A model generated the notes under the pieces. That model saw only the letters and a program-made list of their open reading frames with translations. It did no database searches and was not told where the DNA came from. 64,000 bases of DNA from Nitrosomonas sp. sh817 (GTDB lineage Bacteria; Pseudomonadota; Gammaproteobacteria; Burkholderiales; Nitrosomonadaceae), in contig NZ_CP133083.1 of assembly GCF_030908545.1 (NCBI RefSeq), forward strand, positions 2,923,691 through 2,987,690. Reading direction: 5' to 3'. This document shows positions 1 to 8,627 of this stretch, in pieces. The stretch's first letter is position 1, and each line of letters starts with the position of its first letter. A program made the position numbers and the translations under genes.

Positions 1-1
1 C

Positions 2-46
2 ATTGCAAAGCTATCGAAGCTATTTGAGTTCGATGGCAGCCGCTAA
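2..46 (+). CDS. fliI: C-terminal end of flagellar ATPase FliI (partial)
   Basis: The first 15 codons read as IAKLSKLFEFDGSR followed by a TAA stop 17 bases before fliJ. The end of FliI commonly carries a short 'x-ALAxL' helix, and fliI is the usual gene directly before fliJ. The identification rests on position and a very short match only. The rest of the gene lies outside the window. Confidence 0.45.
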   Translation: MAKLSKLFEFDGSR

Positions 47-63
47 TCGAACGTTTCAGCAAG

Positions 64-525
64 ATGTCCAAACCATCATCTCTAAAAATTCTGCAGGATT
101 TAGCCAAACAGCAAGCTGACGCCGCAGCCAAACAGCTTGGCAAGCTCAATTACCAACAGCAGGAAGCGGAAAAAAAATTACAACTGCTTTTGCAATATCG
201 CAACAGCTATCAATCAAACCTTGAAAACACCAGCGGACAAGGAATTGATCATATCCAATGGCGCAATTACATGGCTTTCATGAGTAAATTGGATGCTGCG
301 ATTGCCGAGCAACGGCAGGCCGTACTGTATATGCAAAACAAGAAAACAGCGGGAAACAACGAGTTTCTGTCTTGCCAACGCAAGTTAAAGTGCTACGACA
401 CACTCGTTCACCGGCAGCAATTCACCGAAATACAGCGGCAACTCAAAATTGAACAGAAACTGCAAGACGAATTTGCTGCAAACACGACACGACACGCTCC
501 CTATCCTCCCAAGACTGACTCATAA
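64..525 (+). CDS. fliJ: Flagellar export chaperone FliJ
   Basis: This 153-residue protein is almost entirely charged alpha-helical coiled coil (Q/K/E/A-rich heptads from residue 5 to about 140), with the typical FliJ length. FliJ is the cytoplasmic stalk-like subunit that links the FliH-FliI ATPase ring to the FlhA export gate and escorts free export chaperones. It lies between the fliI tail and fliK, as in many proteobacterial fli operons. The ATG at 64 is the only sensible start. Assignment combines coiled-coil character and context, since FliJ sequences are poorly conserved. Confidence 0.88.
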   Translation: MSKPSSLKILQDLAKQQADAAAKQLGKLNYQQQEAEKKLQLLLQYRNSYQSNLENTSGQGIDHIQWRNYMAFMSKLDAAIAEQRQAVLYMQNKKTAGNNEFLSCQRKLKCYDTLVHRQQFTEIQRQLKIEQKLQDEFAANTTRHAPYPPKTDS

Positions 526-603
526 TTTAACCGGCATCGGTTGAACTGGTATGGATATTGCATAACCTCATCTGAAATTAACCCAATCAGCGAGAATAAA
601 CTT

Positions 604-1764
604 ATGCTAAACATGTCTGTTGCACCTTCAATAAAAACGCCAACAGAAAATTCCGCCGCCACGCCGGATTCTGGCTTACTCGGCATAACCGATCCTGTTT
701 CGGAAGAATTCAGTAGCATCTTGGAACGTGAAGTTTCACAAAAAGCCGATTCGCGCCAGACATCCATTACCGGCAACAATACCAAAGCCGAAGAACAACC
801 TAAAGAGACTGAAACTACGACGGCTGAGAATGTCAACGCTGAAACAACCAAGACTGCTGCGCCTGATAACCCCGGCAGTTTTATCCAAAATCTGATAAAC
901 GACCCAACACTGGGGTTCAGGCCCAACCAACCGATCAATCAATTGAGTACACTGCCGGAACCGGCACTAAAATCGCCTCTAGCGGATCTATTGGGAACCA
1001 AGCTTCCAACTCAATTGAGTCCGTTGTCTTCCCAAAATATAGAAGCCGGGATTAATCCAGCATTCCCTGCCGTTAATCAATTGTTGCAGCAAACTCAAGC
1101 TGCAGGCAACCTGAATTCCCAGGCTAACCAATTCTGGCAAATGATGGAAACGGCAAATTCTGCCGCCAACGGCAGACTATTACCGTTATCATCTGAATTG
1201 AGTGAAACCATTGCCATCGACACCAGCGAATCGCTGTTGTCAATTTCCGAAGAATCGAATATTTTGCAATCGCAGGGACTCAGTAATGCATTAGCCACGA
1301 GCGCATCCACTGCCTCTACGAGTGAAGTTCACGTACATCAGCCTGTTGGCCAAGCCAAGTGGGGCGGCGAATTTGCACAGAAAGTCGTATGGTTGACTTC
1401 ACAGCAGCAGCAAGTCGCTGAAATCCATCTGAATCCGGCGCATTTAGGACCCGTCGATGTGATGCTGACCATTACCCAAGACCAGGCAACCGCGCAGTTC
1501 TTGTCACCCCATTCAGCGGTGCGGGAAGCCATCGAACAAGCCTTGCCGAAATTACGCGAAATGATGGCGGAAAATGGCATTCAATTAGGCAATGTAATGA
1601 TCGGCGCTGACTCGTTTCAACAGGAAAACAGACAGCAACATGCCGATCACTCCAATAAGGGCAATCCGCATGTGACGGATTCAACGCAATCAAAACCGGC
1701 CAATCAAATCGAAGCAATAGCGGCTCCTGCCAGGCATCAAGGTATTGTGAACACCTATGCATGA
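604..1764 (+). CDS. fliK: Flagellar hook-length control protein FliK
   Basis: The protein has about 386 residues from the chosen ATG. Residues up to about 250 are low-complexity and rich in Thr, Asn, Gln, Ser and Pro, as in the FliK ruler region. The C-terminal third is a Flg_hook domain: WGGEFAQKVVWL, then QVAEIHLNPAHLGPVDV, then AVREAIEQALPKLREMM. FliK is secreted through the flagellar export machine, measures hook length and switches FlhB specificity. An in-frame ATG at 541 exists, but it would add a 21-residue extension unlike FliK N-termini, so 604 is preferred; 613 is also possible. A strong terminator follows at 1801. Confidence 0.9.
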   Translation: MLNMSVAPSIKTPTENSAATPDSGLLGITDPVSEEFSSILEREVSQKADSRQTSITGNNTKAEEQPKETETTTAENVNAETTKTAAPDNPGSFIQNLINDPTLGFRPNQPINQLSTLPEPALKSPLADLLGTKLPTQLSPLSSQNIEAGINPAFPAVNQLLQQTQAAGNLNSQANQFWQMMETANSAANGRLLPLSSELSETIAIDTSESLLSISEESNILQSQGLSNALATSASTASTSEVHVHQPVGQAKWGGEFAQKVVWLTSQQQQVAEIHLNPAHLGPVDVMLTITQDQATAQFLSPHSAVREAIEQALPKLREMMAENGIQLGNVMIGADSFQQENRQQHADHSNKGNPHVTDSTQSKPANQIEAIAAPARHQGIVNTYA

Positions 1765-1800
1765 TCGTCGATGGATTCAAACTTAATCGCCGACACCTTC

Positions 1801-1845
1801 TCAGCGCGCTATCAATCCCGGATGGCGCGCTGAAATTTTTTTCTT
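1801..1845 (+). terminator. Rho-independent terminator after fliK
   Basis: A 9-bp perfect stem (TCAGCGCGC / GCGCGCTGA) with a 15-base loop is followed by AAATTTTTTTCTT. It separates the fliIJK group from fliL-R, so fliL should have its own promoter in the 1846-2010 interval. Confidence 0.85.
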
Positions 1846-2016
1846 AATTGGTTTTCCGCCTTAATGCTATCCGAGAAAGATAGTTTCATGATTTCAGGCC
1901 GCGATTCACGTCAATCCGGGTAACTGAAAATAGCGATATTATTTCGTTGTTATTTGCGGCATCGTTCGATACCGCAGTCAAAGATAATTGATTTCGTCAA
2001 ATTTGGAGTGATACAA

Positions 2017-2523
2017 ATGTCGAAATCAAATACCGCAACAGCAGCACCAGCCGCCGAAGGCGGCAAAAGCAAAAAAGGATTAATAATAGGCATCCTGATT
2101 GCGATGATCGCAATCGGCGCAGGCGCCGGAGGCACCTGGTACTTCATGCAGCAGGACGGTGATGAAGAAGCCGAGGAAGAAAAACCAAAAGCAAAAGCAA
2201 AACTAAGACCCACCACATTCGTTGACCTAGAGGTATTTACGGTCAATCTCCAGCCGGAAGAGAGCGGTCAGTATCTGCAAGTTGGTTTGACGGTGAAAGC
2301 GAGAGAAACGGAAGTTGTGCAGGAAATAGCCAAACAGATGCCGTCCATCCGCAACCGCATCCTGATGCTATTGTCCAGCAAGAAAGCCGTGGAAATCTCA
2401 GGCATTGACGGAAAACAGCAGTTAAGCCAGCAAATTGCTGATGAAATCCGGCAATCGCTCGACTCTGAAGACCTCCAGGAAGATATCCGGGAAGTATTGT
2501 TCACTTCCTTTGTAATTCAGTAA
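2017..2523 (+). CDS. fliL: Flagellar basal body-associated protein FliL
   Basis: The protein has 168 residues from the ATG at 2017, which is preceded by a TTGGAG ribosome site. A short Lys-rich cytoplasmic head is followed by one transmembrane helix (about residues 21-43, GLIIGILIAMIAIGAGAGG), an acidic EEAEEEKPKAKAK linker, and a periplasmic FliL domain ending in REVLFTSFVIQ. FliL rings the stator units around the MS ring and supports torque. The longer reading from 1954 would add 21 residues without a ribosome site. The stop is 7 bases before fliM, implying co-transcription. Confidence 0.93.
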   Translation: MSKSNTATAAPAAEGGKSKKGLIIGILIAMIAIGAGAGGTWYFMQQDGDEEAEEEKPKAKAKLRPTTFVDLEVFTVNLQPEESGQYLQVGLTVKARETEVVQEIAKQMPSIRNRILMLLSSKKAVEISGIDGKQQLSQQIADEIRQSLDSEDLQEDIREVLFTSFVIQ

Positions 2524-2530
2524 TTCGCAA

Positions 2531-3511
2531 ATGTCCGAAGATTTCCTCTCACAAGAAGAAGTCGATGCGCTTCTCAAAGGTGCAACGGGTGATAGCGATG
2601 AGGCTCAGGAAGAAGAAGATAAAGGCGGTGTCCGTCCCTACAACATCGCGACACAGGAACGGATCGTTCGCGGACGGATGCCGACCTATGAAATCATCAA
2701 CGAGCGCTTTGCGCGATTACTGCGCATCGGTTTGTTTAATTTCATGCGGCGAACGGTCGACATCGCCGTCGGTCCCGTCAAAGTGATTAAATTCAGTGAA
2801 TTCGTGCGCAACCTGGTAGTACCGACGAACCTCAACATGGTTCATATGAAACCGTTGCGCGGCACCGCATTACTGGTATTCGATCCCGATCTGATTTTTC
2901 TGATCGTGGACAATCTGTTCGGCGGTGACGGCCGCTATCACACGCGGGTTGAAGGCAGAGACTTCACGCAAACCGAACAACGGATCATCCAACGCCTGCT
3001 GGATGTCGTTTTCGAAGAGTACGAGAAATCCTGGAAATCAGTCTATCCGGTGAATTTTGAATACATCCGTTCCGAAATGAATCCGCAGTTTGCCACCATC
3101 GCCACACCGAACGAAGTGGTCGTTGCCGTGACATTCGATATCGATATGGGAAACAAAGGCGGCGGATTGCATGTGTGCATCCCCTACTCCATGGTCGAAC
3201 CGATCCGCGACATTTTATATAGCGCGTTGCAAGGCGACCACATGGAAGTGGATAAACGCTGGATCAAGCTGATGTCACAGCAAGTACAAGGCGCTGAAGT
3301 GGAACTGGTCGCAAATCTTGGGCATACGAAAGTAACTTTTGAGCAAATTCTGAGCATGCAAGTCGGGGATATTATCCCGCTGGAAATTCCTAAAACAATT
3401 ACCGTCAATGTCAGCGGCGTACCGGTACTGGACTGCCGCTACGGCACGATGAACGGCCGCTATGCGCTAAAAGTAAACACGCTGATTTCACAATCGGAAA
3501 CTGAAAATTAA
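2531..3511 (+). CDS. fliM: Flagellar motor switch protein FliM
   Basis: The 326-residue length is typical. The N-terminus MSEDFLSQEEVDALLKG is the CheY-P binding peptide plus linker. The middle CheC-like domain (about 50-230) includes the GGDGRYHTRVEGRDFTQTE region, and the C-terminal SpoA domain (about 250-320) binds FliN. FliM forms the C-ring and reverses rotation when CheY-P docks. It sits in the fliL-R block with short spacings and begins 8 bases after the fliL stop. Confidence 0.97.
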   Translation: MSEDFLSQEEVDALLKGATGDSDEAQEEEDKGGVRPYNIATQERIVRGRMPTYEIINERFARLLRIGLFNFMRRTVDIAVGPVKVIKFSEFVRNLVVPTNLNMVHMKPLRGTALLVFDPDLIFLIVDNLFGGDGRYHTRVEGRDFTQTEQRIIQRLLDVVFEEYEKSWKSVYPVNFEYIRSEMNPQFATIATPNEVVVAVTFDIDMGNKGGGLHVCIPYSMVEPIRDILYSALQGDHMEVDKRWIKLMSQQVQGAEVELVANLGHTKVTFEQILSMQVGDIIPLEIPKTITVNVSGVPVLDCRYGTMNGRYALKVNTLISQSETEN

Positions 3512-3522
3512 TTGGAGCGAAC

Positions 3523-4041
3523 ATGACCGAACCAACCACCAGCGATCAAGCGGAAACCGATGATTGGGCAGCCGCAATGGCTGAGCAAACAGCAGCCGAA
3601 AACAGTAATGCGCAGAACGAAGAAAATCCGGTTGATGATTGGGCAGCGGCAATGGCCGAGCAAGAATCGGCCACGAACCCATCGGATCCGCAATCTTCTG
3701 GCTCGGCGCTCAACGCGCAATCGGCGTCGGCATCGGTTTTTCAGGAATTCTCAAAAGACAGCGCTGACAATAACACGCGCCATGACATTGATCTGATTCT
3801 CGATATTCCTGTTCAGATGACGGTTGAACTGGGCCGCACCAAGATTGCCATCAAGAATCTGCTGCAGCTTGCGCAAGGCTCCGTGGTCGAGCTGGACGGC
3901 ATGGCCGGCGAACCGATGGATGTGCTGGTTAACGGCTGCTTGATCGCGCAAGGTGAAGTCGTGGTCGTCAATGACAAATTCGGCATTCGGCTGACCGACA
4001 TCATTACCCCCAGCGAACGCATCCGCAAACTCAACCGCTAG
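3523..4041 (+). CDS. fliN: Flagellar motor switch protein FliN
   Basis: This 172-residue protein ends in a standard SpoA domain (about 90-170: DLILDIPVQMTVELGRTKI through LTDIITPSERIRKLN). FliN forms the bottom of the C-ring and docks FliH and CheY-P. The N-terminus carries two copies of a DDWAAAMAEQ segment about 30 residues apart, where many FliN proteins have one DxWAxAxxEQ segment. Start ATG at 3523 follows the GGAGCG site 11 bases after fliM. Confidence 0.95.
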   Translation: MTEPTTSDQAETDDWAAAMAEQTAAENSNAQNEENPVDDWAAAMAEQESATNPSDPQSSGSALNAQSASASVFQEFSKDSADNNTRHDIDLILDIPVQMTVELGRTKIAIKNLLQLAQGSVVELDGMAGEPMDVLVNGCLIAQGEVVVVNDKFGIRLTDIITPSERIRKLNR

Positions 4042-4050
4042 AAATTAATC

Positions 4051-4482
4051 ATGCTGAACCGATACCCGGCTTTACTGTTGCTGCTTTCTTTCCCGGCATT
4101 TGCTGATACCGGGAAACCCAATTATGTGCCGCCTCCCTCTGTCATTTCCACGGATAACATGCTGCAAATGATGGGAGGATTGTTACTGGTGTTGATAATC
4201 ATCGCCGGCGCCGCATGGGTGCTGAAGCGCTTTTCGCTGATACCGGCAACCGCCGCGGGCGTCATCAAAGTTATCGCGGCCAGTGGTGTCGGTCAGAGAG
4301 AACGCGTGGTCGTGGTCGAAATTGACAACACCTGGCTGGTATTGGGCGTAGCGCCAGGCCGGGTCAACAAGCTGCACACCCTACAGAAGCCTTCAGAAAA
4401 CCCCGGCTCCGCTCAAACGAATCCTGCGGCGGATGCTTTTGCCGATCAACTTAATCAGAGTATCCATAAAGAACATGCCTAA
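4051..4482 (+). CDS. fliO: Flagellar biosynthesis protein FliO
   Basis: The protein has 143 residues. A cleavable-looking N-terminal hydrophobic segment ([13 protein letters not shown]) is followed by a transmembrane helix (about residues 45-63, [20 protein letters not shown]) and a short cytoplasmic FliO domain ([27 protein letters not shown]). FliO helps assemble the FliP ring of the flagellar export gate. It follows fliN by 9 bases, and its 3' end overlaps the likely fliP start. Confidence 0.92.
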   Translation: MLNRYPALLLLLSFPAFADTGKPNYVPPPSVISTDNMLQMMGGLLLVLIIIAGAAWVLKRFSLIPATAAGVIKVIAASGVGQRERVVVVEIDNTWLVLGVAPGRVNKLHTLQKPSENPGSAQTNPAADAFADQLNQSIHKEHA

Positions 4483-5329
4483 TCGAGTTTTAGCATCCAT
4501 CCATACCGGTTTTCGGCGCTGCATGAGTTTTGCCCGCTGCAAGGCTAAGAATCTTCAGTGCGCAAATGCCCGCTCCCTGGGAAAACGCCGGCTACTGCAG
4601 CTACTATTGATTGGTCTCAGTTGCGCGGCTGTTCCGGTATTTGCGCAAAAATCGGGCTTCCCGGCATTCACCAGCTCACCGAATGCGGATGGCAGCGCCA
4701 CTTATACCTTGAGCCTGCAAACACTGATATTTTTAACGTCTCTGACATTTCTACCCGCCGTGGTGCTGATGATGTCGAGTTTTACCCGGATCATCATTGT
4801 ATTGTCCTTACTTCGCCTCGCGCTGGGCACGCAATCCTCGCCACCGAATCAAGTATTGCTCGGCATTGCGTTGTTTCTGACCTTTTTTATCATGTCGCCA
4901 GTGATCGACCGGGTTTATCACGAAGCCTATCTGCCGTTTTCCGAAGATAAAATCAACATCATGCAAGCTGCCGAACAAGCCAGCATTCCGATTAAATCTT
5001 TTATGCTGCATCAAACCCGGGAAACGGATCTGGCGTTATTCGTGCAAATCTCCGGCAGTGAAGAAATCGAAAGCCGTGATGACGTTCCGCTGAGATTATT
5101 GGTGCCGGCGTATATCACCAGTGAATTGAAAACGGCGTTCCAGATCGGCTTTGTCATATTCATTCCCTTTTTAATCATCGATCTGGTGGTATCCAGCGTG
5201 TTAATGGCCATGGGTATGATGATGCTGTCGCCGATGATTATTTCACTGCCGTTCAAATTAATGCTTTTTGTGTTGGTCGATGGCTGGCACATGATTATCG
5301 GCTCATTGACGCAAAGCTTTTTTACTTAA
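4475..5329 (+). CDS. fliP: Flagellar export gate protein FliP
   Basis: The protein has about 284 residues from the ATG at 4475, which overlaps the fliO stop codon and suggests translational coupling. A basic N-terminal extension precedes a signal peptide ([16 protein letters not shown]). The FliP core follows, with [36 protein letters not shown] and the C-terminal membrane pair [16 protein letters not shown]. FliP pentamers with FliQ and FliR form the core export channel. ATG codons at 4433 and 4523 are alternatives; the extension before the signal peptide is longer than usual, so 4523 deserves a check. Confidence 0.95.
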   Translation: MPNRVLASIHTGFRRCMSFARCKAKNLQCANARSLGKRRLLQLLLIGLSCAAVPVFAQKSGFPAFTSSPNADGSATYTLSLQTLIFLTSLTFLPAVVLMMSSFTRIIIVLSLLRLALGTQSSPPNQVLLGIALFLTFFIMSPVIDRVYHEAYLPFSEDKINIMQAAEQASIPIKSFMLHQTRETDLALFVQISGSEEIESRDDVPLRLLVPAYITSELKTAFQIGFVIFIPFLIIDLVVSSVLMAMGMMMLSPMIISLPFKLMLFVLVDGWHMIIGSLTQSFFT

Positions 5330-5342
5330 GAGGAAACCTATC

Positions 5343-5615
5343 ATGACTCCAGAAGGTGCAATGACAATCGGCCGGCAAGCGCTTGAAATCACATTCATGA
5401 TTTCCGCGCCGCTACTATTGTCGGCATTGGCAACCGGTTTATTGGTCAGTATTTTTCAAGCGGCCACGCAAATCAATGAAATGACCTTATCGTTCATCCC
5501 CAAGTTATTGGTCATGTTCCTGGTGATGGTATTGGCCGGGCCATGGATGATCGCAATCATGACGGATTATATGCAACGATTGTTTTCCAGCATCCCGTGG
5601 CTGGCGGTCGGCTAA
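5343..5615 (+). CDS. fliQ: Flagellar export gate protein FliQ
   Basis: This 90-residue protein has the standard FliQ length, with two transmembrane hairpin helices (about 17-40 and 52-75) and the conserved ATQINEMTLSFIPK stretch between them. FliQ packs around FliP/FliR in the export gate. It starts 13 bases after fliP, behind AGAGGAAACC. Confidence 0.97.
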   Translation: MTPEGAMTIGRQALEITFMISAPLLLSALATGLLVSIFQAATQINEMTLSFIPKLLVMFLVMVLAGPWMIAIMTDYMQRLFSSIPWLAVG

Positions 5616-5686
5616 CTTCGGCACGGCTGCATCTCGCCGAGCAAACTCATGCGTGACAGTACCGCTCAGGTAAGCCAATCCGTATC

Positions 5687-6484
5687 ATGATCAATATCTC
5701 CACAGCGGAACTGAACGTATTACTCGCCACCTTTCTATGGCCGCTCAGCCGCATTCTCGCTTTGATCGCCTCCGCGCCGATTCTGGGAAATCCCAGCATT
5801 CCGGTCCGGGTGAAATTGGGATTGGCGGTCATGATCACGATCCTGGTCATGCCGATGGTAGAGAAATCATTACCGCAAATTGACCCCGCGTCCGGCGTCG
5901 GCCTTATCATTTTGCTGCAGCAAGTGCTGATTGGCGTCGCTATCGGTTTTGTCATGCGCATCGTTTTTGTTGCGGTGGAAATGGCCGGTGAGCTGATCGG
6001 CTTGCAAATGGGGTTGGGTTTTGCCATTTTCTTCGATCCGCAAAATTCCGGTCAGATCGATATCATCGGCCGGTTTCTCGGAGTCATCGCCAGTCTCGCA
6101 TTTCTGGCGATTGACGGCCATTTGATGATGATCGCGCTGATTTCACAAAGTTTCAGTACCTTACCGGTCGGAACCGATGCAACCACCAATGCGACATTTT
6201 CGACACTGGCGCAATGGGGCAGCGAAATTTTTAAATCCGGCTTGCAATTGTCGCTCCCGGTATTAACCGCATTATTAATTACCAACCTGGCACTGGGGAT
6301 TCTGACCCGGGTGGCGCCGCAATTGAACATTTTCGCCGTTGGTTTCCCGTTAACCTTATCAATCGGACTTCTGGTTCTAGCGCTCAGCATGCCTTTTTAT
6401 ACCCCCATCTTGGAACAGTTGGTGCATGAAGGATTGGATCTCATGATGGGGATTGCGAATGTTACTGAAATCCATATACCGTAG
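5687..6484 (+). CDS. fliR: Flagellar export gate protein FliR
   Basis: The protein has 265 residues with about six transmembrane helices. The conserved motifs include APILGNPSIPVRVKLGLAV, MRIVFVAVEMAGELIGLQMGL and the C-terminal half VAPQLNIFAVGFPLTLSIGL. FliR completes the FliPQR export gate. flhB does not follow, so this flagellar block ends here and flhB must lie elsewhere. A 71-base gap separates it from fliQ. Confidence 0.96.
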   Translation: MINISTAELNVLLATFLWPLSRILALIASAPILGNPSIPVRVKLGLAVMITILVMPMVEKSLPQIDPASGVGLIILLQQVLIGVAIGFVMRIVFVAVEMAGELIGLQMGLGFAIFFDPQNSGQIDIIGRFLGVIASLAFLAIDGHLMMIALISQSFSTLPVGTDATTNATFSTLAQWGSEIFKSGLQLSLPVLTALLITNLALGILTRVAPQLNIFAVGFPLTLSIGLLVLALSMPFYTPILEQLVHEGLDLMMGIANVTEIHIP

Positions 6485-6673
6485 AAATTCTCGTTTCCTT
6501 TACAAACTGTTATTGCAAATCGGACAACCGTTCGCATTGCAAAAGATATACAGACATTTTCCCCTGCTTATCATCGCAAGCCCATCGCTCGGAAACTGTT
6601 AAAGTGATTTTCTGTTTAGTAAAAGCTGCCGATACCAGCACCCGATACGATTTCAAGCTTTAGTTAACGACAT

Positions 6674-8590
6674 ATGACATTCAAGTCACGGCTCTTCAGT
6701 TCGCTGCGCAAACTTTCCGCTTCGCAAGAAATTCATTTCGGTGAAGATACTGCTGCGCCCGAAGACGATACGCCGCCCGGCGTTTCGCCGGATAACCGGC
6801 AACAATTCGCATCGGCTGACGAAATCAAGCAACTTCTCGACACCGCCTATCGCGATCGCCTCAGCGCCGAAGATCATGCGATCAAAGAAGCGCATAAGCG
6901 TATCGAAGCGGAAAATATCGCGCGAGTAGCCGCCGAAGCCAGAGCGCGCGCCGAAGCCAATGCCCGGATCGCGGCAGAGACAAGAAATCAGGCTGAAACC
7001 CTCGCGACCGCTCAGGCCAGAGCCAGGGCAAAAGCGGAGGCATTGGCAGCCCGGGAAGCCAACGCCCGGCGGGAATTGGAGTTGAAAGCAAAAATTCTCG
7101 CGGATGAAAAGATAAAAGCCGAAAAGGCGCTCAGCGCATTACTCGAAGCCAAGATCAAGGCGGAAGCGTCGATTATCGAGAAAACGCAAAACCGTATCGA
7201 GCAAGAAGCCGCCGCACTGGATTTGGCGCATGCAACGGCACTCAAAGAAAATGAAGCGGCCGAAGCCGCCAGAATTCACGTAAAAGCAATGGAAGAAGCG
7301 CATCTAGCGGCATCTGCGGCAATCGAAGCTGAAACCAGTGCCGCCGCATTAGCCGCCGCAAAAATCCAGGAATCGCAAAAACAAATAGCACTGGCACGCG
7401 CGTGCGAAGAATTGGAAAAGCAAGCACTGGAAACCGTTCGAACCCGCGCAACATTAGAAGCACAACGGCAAACGCAAGCAATCGAGCGATTGGATGCCGA
7501 GCGCAAAGCCAAAGAACAAGAAGAAGCGCGACTGGAAGCCGAAACAACCGCCACCCGGGCAGCTTTGGAAAAAGCCGAAGCTGAGGCAACCGCTGCGGAA
7601 CAAGCCCGGATCCGGGCCGGACTGGATCAGCAAGCAATCGTTGCCGCGCGGGATCGCGCTGAAGCCGAAAAGGCCGCGGCGGAAATAGCGGAAACCATTG
7701 CCGCAAAAGAGCGCGCAACGGTGGATGCCATCAACATGAAACTACAAGCGGATACCCAATTGCTCGTGGAAACCGAACGCCGGATGCAGCTTGCAACGGA
7801 AGCGCTGGCAGTCGCCGAAGCGACTGTGCAAGCGGAACAAGCCGCCAATCATGCGGCTATGGAAAAAAACAAGGCCGAGTCCGCTGCGACCAAAGAGTAT
7901 CAAAAACGCATTAAAACCGATGAAGCTGCTCTTCAGGCGGAAACATTGCGCAAAGAATCCGAGAAAGCCGCAAGAATTGCCGCCAATGAACGGTTAGCCG
8001 CAGAAAAACGATTAAAAGCAGCGGCAGAATCAAAAGCCCAAGCGGATGCGCTGATCGCGCAAGAAATCCAGGCAAAGGCGGATTTGGAACAACGCTTACA
8101 AGAAGACGCCGAGCTGCGCGCCAAAGCCATGATCGACGCCAAGCAAGCGGTTGCCGAGCGTTTGCAAATCGAACAAAAAATTACCGGACTGGCGATAACC
8201 CGGGCGCAAGCAAAAATCATCGCGACCAACAAAGCCAGGGCGCAGTTGGAAGCGGAAAAAGACGCCACCCGCATTGCCTTGGAAAAGGCCCGGAAAGAAT
8301 CGGCCGCGCTGGCGGCCATGCAAGAGCGCATCACCCTGGAATCCGCCGCATTGGAAGTTGCCGCGGCGCGCGAAGCCGTGGAATCGATGGCGAAAGAAGC
8401 ACTGTTTGCACGCTCGCAAGCGGATAAGGAAGCGACTGCCGCCGCTACTGCCAGAATCCGCGCCGAAATCGCCGCAGCGGAACGCTCCAGAAACCGGACG
8501 GGCACTGGCGCCGCAAAAAAACCGCAAACGGTTGAGTCACTAGCCGGAATGCCGGTAAACGAGCGCGTGCCGGTTAAATCCAGGCGCTAA
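6674..8590 (+). CDS. Long Ala/Glu/Arg-rich coiled-coil protein, function unknown
   Basis: I do not recognise this 638-residue protein. After a N-terminus of about 60 residues with an acidic DDTPPG stretch, residues 60-615 are almost uninterrupted A/E/K/R/Q heptads (for example ARAEANARIAAETRNQAE) without Pro or Gly, predicting a single very long coiled coil. The tail is basic (VNERVPVKSRR). There is no signal peptide or membrane segment, so it is probably a cytoplasmic filament, scaffold or spacer. It lies 189 bases after fliR on the same strand, which allows but does not prove a link to motility or cell polarity. The start ATG at 6674 lacks a clear ribosome site. Confidence 0.75.
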   Translation: MTFKSRLFSSLRKLSASQEIHFGEDTAAPEDDTPPGVSPDNRQQFASADEIKQLLDTAYRDRLSAEDHAIKEAHKRIEAENIARVAAEARARAEANARIAAETRNQAETLATAQARARAKAEALAAREANARRELELKAKILADEKIKAEKALSALLEAKIKAEASIIEKTQNRIEQEAAALDLAHATALKENEAAEAARIHVKAMEEAHLAASAAIEAETSAAALAAAKIQESQKQIALARACEELEKQALETVRTRATLEAQRQTQAIERLDAERKAKEQEEARLEAETTATRAALEKAEAEATAAEQARIRAGLDQQAIVAARDRAEAEKAAAEIAETIAAKERATVDAINMKLQADTQLLVETERRMQLATEALAVAEATVQAEQAANHAAMEKNKAESAATKEYQKRIKTDEAALQAETLRKESEKAARIAANERLAAEKRLKAAAESKAQADALIAQEIQAKADLEQRLQEDAELRAKAMIDAKQAVAERLQIEQKITGLAITRAQAKIIATNKARAQLEAEKDATRIALEKARKESAALAAMQERITLESAALEVAAAREAVESMAKEALFARSQADKEATAAATARIRAEIAAAERSRNRTGTGAAKKPQTVESLAGMPVNERVPVKSRR

Positions 8591-8627
8591 AAAATCCCAT
8601 GCGCCGGCATTGCCTGCCAGGCACCGG

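Noticed and set aside
6600..6652. TAAAGTGA and GCCGATAC before the coiled-coil gene, reminiscent of a flagellar sigma-28 promoter
   Set aside because: The spacing is about 20 bases, against about 11 in the consensus, so it does not fit.
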